Source: Asterella californica
Taxonomy: Eukaryota; Streptophyta; Marchantiopsida; Marchantiales; Aytoniaceae
Length of the DNA: 64,000 nucleotides
Assembly (NCBI GenBank): GCA_036924285.1
Contig: JAYKYS010000005.1
Coordinates: 25,270,001 to 25,334,000 of the forward strand
Direction of reading: 5' to 3'
Part shown: positions 59,040-64,000 of the stretch, piece by piece
How the letters are laid out: each line of letters begins with the position of its first letter
How positions within the stretch are numbered: position 1 is the stretch's first letter
Made by a program: the position numbers and the translations under genes
Notes under the pieces: model-generated
Told to the model about the DNA's origin: nothing
Databases searched by the model: none
The model's input: the letters and a program-made list of their open reading frames with translations, nothing else

Positions 59040-62000
59040 GTTGTCATCACGGAGGTCCATGGAGATTCTGACGGAGATTCAGCGGCAGTAAGCAGTGGGT
59101 TCACACGGAGTGGTGTGAGATATCAATCAATAACACCGATCCCATCGGTGGAAGACATCAATTCAAATGAAGACGTGATGGATATATACATAGTGTCGCC
59201 ACACCGTTGTTGTGAGACATGGACGAGATCTATAAGACCACGAAGGAGTCTCGACGATACTCGGATACGGTGGTATCATTGAGTTGGATGACTTCATCTA
59301 GGAGTTCGATAGTTGGTGAGATATGCAGCGGATGCAACAATCGCAGCTGTTCACACTTTTCATGACGTGGAAGGGTTGTTTCAACACTTGGAGGAATCGT
59401 CTATGGATGATTATCATGAGTTCATGAGGTGACTACAACATGAAGATTGAGTTGTGGAGACAACATTAATAACACAGTTGAAGGCGTAGCACTTACGAGT
59501 TTAGGTGTCAATAGCAGTGGTACATCCACGAGTAGCAGAGTATCTACTACCAGAGGTGCGTCCACTAGTAGTGGAGCATGGACTAGTATGAGCGAGATAC
59601 CATCAAGGTTTAACTTTGTGGTTCAGTTCTTAAAGTGTTTGAGGAAGAACTATCAAGGTGTGCGGATCGACAAGTTGAAGAGTCTGCAAGAGTTTCAGCG
59701 AAAGGTTAGAGAGAGCATACATGAGGTGTTTATTCGCATGAGACAGTTGATCAGCGTTACTCAAGAGATGACGGAGACACAAGCAACCTAATTCTGATAT
59801 GAGATACTGGACCGAGAGCTACGCATGAGAGTTAGAGATGTGACTCTTCTTAGAGACACCGCTCCAACGTTGACAAGTTGTCTTGGTTTTGTTGAGCGGA
59901 TTGAGCTCAACATGGTGGAGGAGAAGGTGGTGACTGTTGGGTTCAGCAAGGAGGTATCACACGAGACGACTACCTCTTCTCGAGGATCACAAGCTACGCA
60001 ACAACATGATGGTGGTGGTGGTGGTAAGAATCGTGCTAAAAAGTCATGATAGTCAAGGAGGTGTTGGAGGACCTAGTGGGCAGAAGCCCATGCCGTCCCT
60101 CTCTAGTCAGCAACAAGTGGGTCCTTGGTGGATGTGTGATAGTCCTCATCAGCAGAAATATTGTATATATAGGAGAGATGGTTATGAGACGTCTAAGATG
60201 TCTCAACCGGTGTCTATGCACTATGAGCATTGTGGACGACTAGATCAAAATAGTGACCATTATTTTGATCTCCATCTCGAGCTACGACAAGAGAAGACAG
60301 ATCATGGACGAGGCGGAGGAGCTTAGGGAGGCCATGGTGGTAGAGTTGGAGGTAGAGGTTTAGCACCCGAGAGAGGACTTGTCTGTCCACCGCTCGCTAC
60401 GATATCGGATGCAAGTATGGTTGCTCGGAGTGAGCAGTTAGAGTAGAGGATAGTTAGTATGGCTATGGTTTAATGGAGATTGGTTCGAGAATAGAGACTC
60501 TCACGTCTTATGGAGGAGAAGGAGTTGAATTCGACTTCATGACTGGTGTGACAAAGATTTGAGCCATATGCGATAGTGACTCGAAGTGCAGTAGTGTCTC
60601 TGAGCGATGAGGTGCGTTAGTGGAGGTGGATCCACAACGCGGGGAGGTTGATAGACAAGTTAAGCTTTCTCAGTCATTCACGTTATCAGAGACGTTGAGG
60701 ACCACATCTATGGTTCCTAAATGATCTATTGATGATGCAGTCGAGTTGGAGACATCGACATCCAAGAGTGAGAGTGATGTGAGTCAATGTTCGACATTTA
60801 TGGATGCGAAGTCAAACTCGATGTTAGGGGCGGCTACAGCAGTTCTGCGAGCCTCATTATTTTCAGCCACGGATATGAAGGCATTGAGAGTTAGCTTGAC
60901 TCCAATGTTCTAGTTGGCAGTTACACTCAGTGAGGGCGAGGATGTAGTTACCTCTATTGCTGAGATGGTTCAGCGAGAGATGATAGATGTATCCATGAAG
61001 TCGAGGATCAAGACGTCTACCAGTGATACTTGACAAGCAGCGACTGTCATGTTAGTTGAGTTACGAACTAGGTCGACAATTGACCATACTGGTTTGACAC
61101 CAAGTGTGGTGTTGTTAGATAACAGAAGTGATATCTTCTATTTGATGACATCTTCAGAGAAGATGTATCGACCGCATAAAGTCTTGTTAAATTATAGAGC
61201 CCAACCATTGATGTTGGACAAGATGGTGTGGATTGGTTTGGGTCTGAGAAAGTCCGAGGTGGAGAGATGTCCATTCCAATTGCAGATATCTTTAGGAGGA
61301 TCAGGGGGTATAGCTCTACACATTACACGTGAGATGCCGATGGTGAGAGTTCGAATAGATTACCCCCCAGATGACTCTCTGGTGAGGACTAAGGTCATCG
61401 TTACGGCCGTGGAGTCTTATGACGTATCAGTTGGAGGTTATATCTTATGAGGTTCGTGATCGACTCTTGAGCGGAGGCAACATCTTATAGATCAAGTTGG
61501 CAGTCTGATGAGAGACGAGTGAATCGCTTACCAATGCAGTCAGTGTCAGAGTTTGAAAAATGAAGTCTACACTAGGGACGATGGCATCCGTTGCAGGATT
61601 CAGTTTGATCATCACTTGGTCAAGTGAGTTGTTAGAAGACAATGCCCATGTGGAGGATACTCTAGTCTGTTAAGAGGTGACGGACATGCCTAGCATGACT
61701 ACGGTAGTACCATCTGTCTCGGATGTTCCACTCTGGAGTTTGAGTCGAGAGCTGCAGCAGTATGTTCGGTTGAGATGCAGAAGGTTTCGAGTGAAATCTT
61801 TGTACCGTCAGTAGAGGAACAACGGGTTGTTCTTGCTAATGACCTTGTTATCTTATCACCGTTGGATACTACTCTCATTGTATGACAATATCCAGAGGAG
61901 GGTGTGTGTGTGCTGGAGCTATTTGGAAAGATCCGCATAGATTTGGATATGATATTACATGTTAGCATATGAGTATAGCGATACTTGTATGTGAACAGAT

Positions 62001-64000
62001 ATGAGATTGTGAGACGCATCTCATTGCGTTATATGGCATGCTTGGTGCAGAGATATCATGTGTTGTTGTCCATATCAACAATTAGAGAATACCAGCAGGC
62101 ATTATCGTCGGTGATAATTCATTCACTTGGTGATAATCGGATTATCATGTCAAGGTCACACGCATGCTGAGAGAGATCATGATTTACATGACCCGCGATC
62201 TAGTATATTTTCGGAGATGTTACAAAGATTACAATCTCTTTAGATGCATCTGATGGATTCTCCAGCGTTCATCTTAGAGAACGTTTCTTTGTTGGATGAT
62301 GCTCGTACACATATGCTGACGAGTGTGCACCAAGTGTGGTCCTAGGTTGGACCAGCAGTGCTGTTGAATGCAGCGAGAGTGGGATCTCATGCAGATCATC
62401 CACGGTTATGATGGACGAACTTGTTATCGAGAGATGTGCTCAAGCATACACATGATGCAACGAGATGACCAGCGCATCTCACGATTGATGACATCTTGGA
62501 TGTAAAATGACGATCTCAAGTAGTGAGAGTCGTCGATAGGTCATCCATGATAATGATGAACCTAATAAGATGACATAGGACAGTGTTGCCCACTTTGATG
62601 AGCTTTCTAACGTCACATGCTTACAGAGATGGAGAACATGGGCTTGTGTGAGATGCTCAGTTACAGTAGTTGGTAGAGCTCAATGCCGACGAGAGAGAAC
62701 GAGCAATGGCTTTCTCTACGAGTACGACAACATTAACTTTGATGTCAGAGACTTCATGTTGTCTGGTGTTGGCTCAAGCAATGGACTTGAATTACTTGAC
62801 GTGGATTGTTAGCCTTGGTTTGGTTGAGTAGCGTCAGATGCAATCGACGGGTGTTACTGCTCATACACTTTGAGCTGTTTGTCTACTAGATCGATGTAGG
62901 CAAAGGCTGGGGTGAGACTGTGGAGTTCTTCATCTTTGGACGTCATGGGATGTAGTAGAGAGAGTGTGGAGCTTGCAGCTAGGACTGCATGAGTTTTTCG
63001 CACAATGGAGGTGGAGGTTGTTGGTGGTGAGCAAAAAGAAACTGCTCCGGAGACTACAAGATAGCAATGACTCCGTCTTCTACCTTTAGCATGGTGACAA
63101 AGGAGACTGGGGAGTCTGAGATTGGACCCAAGCTTATAAGAGAGGAGAGCCGAAGAGTTCAGAGTTTCATGAAGAGCTACATGAATTGTTTTACCTTCAG
63201 TATGAAAGATTTGGGTATCTTGAAAGGACCAGGTATATGGATCGACTGGCTAGTGACACGTCAATCTTCCGACATCCTTACAAGTGCAGTGACATGAAAA
63301 TAATCATGATCCAGAGTAGGACTCAAGACCTGTTGGAGGTTGGGTTGGTGGAGATGTTACATGGAGAGTACACATCTGTCACAATTATGCCAGCAAAGAA
63401 AGATATGTGTGAGAACTACATGGATAGGCGGGTGTGTAGAGACTACCGTCTTATCCATCAACAGTCGAAGTCTGATAAGTATCGCACGTCGACATCTAAG
63501 GAGATCTTTGATGCAATGAGGCATGTGAAAGTCTTCAGTACTTTGGACCTTCAAGCAATGTATCATCAGTTGTCAGTGAGAGAAGACTGGAGAATCGACT
63601 TTCACGGCAATGATTATTGTATCAGTTGCGGTTCTTATCATTTGGGCTGAAAAACGTCCATATTGAGTTCCAAAGAGTGATGGACAAGATCTTAGAAGGA
63701 TTGACTTTTGTTCGATATTATATTGTTGACATCTTAGTCTATAGTGCTACAGTGAAAGAGCACGAGAGACACCTACGTGATGTGTTCGAGCGGTTGAGAG
63801 CTCATGAGTTACACCTTGAGAAGTGCAAGTTCTTCCAGGAGTTGGTAGAGTATCTGGGCCACACCATCTATCCACGTGAGTTGGATGTTCAACAGAGGAA
63901 GGTTCAAGCTATTGCACGTATCTCACATCCCATAGATGTGAGTCGAGTTCGAGCTTATGTTGATTTGAAAAACTTCTATCGTCTATACGTGAAGAGATTT
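59040..64000 (+). mobile_element. Decayed Ty3/gypsy LTR retrotransposon, cut by window end
   Basis: The plus strand shows, in order, a gag-like segment (59447-59791, with FLKCLRKNYQGVRIDKLKSL) and a Cys/His-rich stretch near 60140-60290. An aspartic-protease region follows at 61049-61450, where the active-site motif reads LLDNRSDIF instead of a normal DTG/DSG. The reverse transcriptase lies at about 63300-64000, with MPAKKD, RRVCRDYR, KVFSTLDLQAMYHQL, then shifted frames carrying EYLGHTI and VRAYVDLKNFYR. The catalytic YxDD box reads YIVD. Many stops and frameshifts separate the domains, so the copy is dead. RNase H, integrase and 3' LTR would lie beyond the window. Confidence 0.88.

Noticed and set aside
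1..64000. CRISPR array, bacterial operon or prokaryotic system
   Set aside because: All confident genes have spliceosomal introns and plant domains. No regularly spaced repeats with unique spacers were seen.

Overview
This window looks like nuclear DNA of a land plant. It carries three intron-rich genes of plant type, all on the minus strand: a Dicer-like 4 gene, a Ku70 gene with a C-terminal SAP domain, and a gene for a plant GPI-anchored SPARK-domain protein. The rest is decayed transposable elements, simple repeats and AT-rich DNA with no recognisable genes. The Ty3/gypsy reverse transcriptase text resembles elements common in bryophytes and lycophytes. That is only an impression from family knowledge, so the lineage stays open.

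Layout. 1-9.4 kb: microsatellite, pyrimidine-rich tract, a possible two-exon gene fragment, a broken small reading frame, tandem repeats, then AT-rich DNA. 9.4-9.7 kb: a 219-bp inverted-repeat element. 10.2-19.8 kb: DCL4 in 23 coding exons, about 1,827 residues. 19.8-23.2 kb: DCL4 upstream DNA and repeats. About 23.2-26.8 kb: a decayed 5'-truncated LINE (minus strand). 26.8-34.2 kb: AT-rich DNA with hairpins, a tRNA-like segment and a 45-bp tandem repeat. 34.3-35.2 kb: a PIF/Harbinger transposase pseudogene. 35.2-39.5 kb: hairpin elements and one copy of a repeat also found inside Ku70. 39.5-45.8 kb: KU70 in 19 coding exons, 653 residues. 49.0-53.2 kb: the GPI-anchored protein gene in 7 coding exons, 493 residues. 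53.2-59.0 kb: no gene recognised. 59.0-64.0 kb: a decayed Ty3/gypsy element that runs off the window.

Exon chains were built by hand from splice sites, reading frame and family similarity. In all three genes the exon lengths sum to a multiple of three with no internal stop, which is strong internal support. DCL4 acts in RNA silencing and Ku70 in DNA end joining and telomere care. The third is a cell-surface protein of unknown role. There is no sign that the three work as one system. The most unusual non-genic signal is a dispersed repeat of fixed geometry (20-bp arm, 7-8-nt loop, 20-bp arm), with four clear copies and one probable copy.
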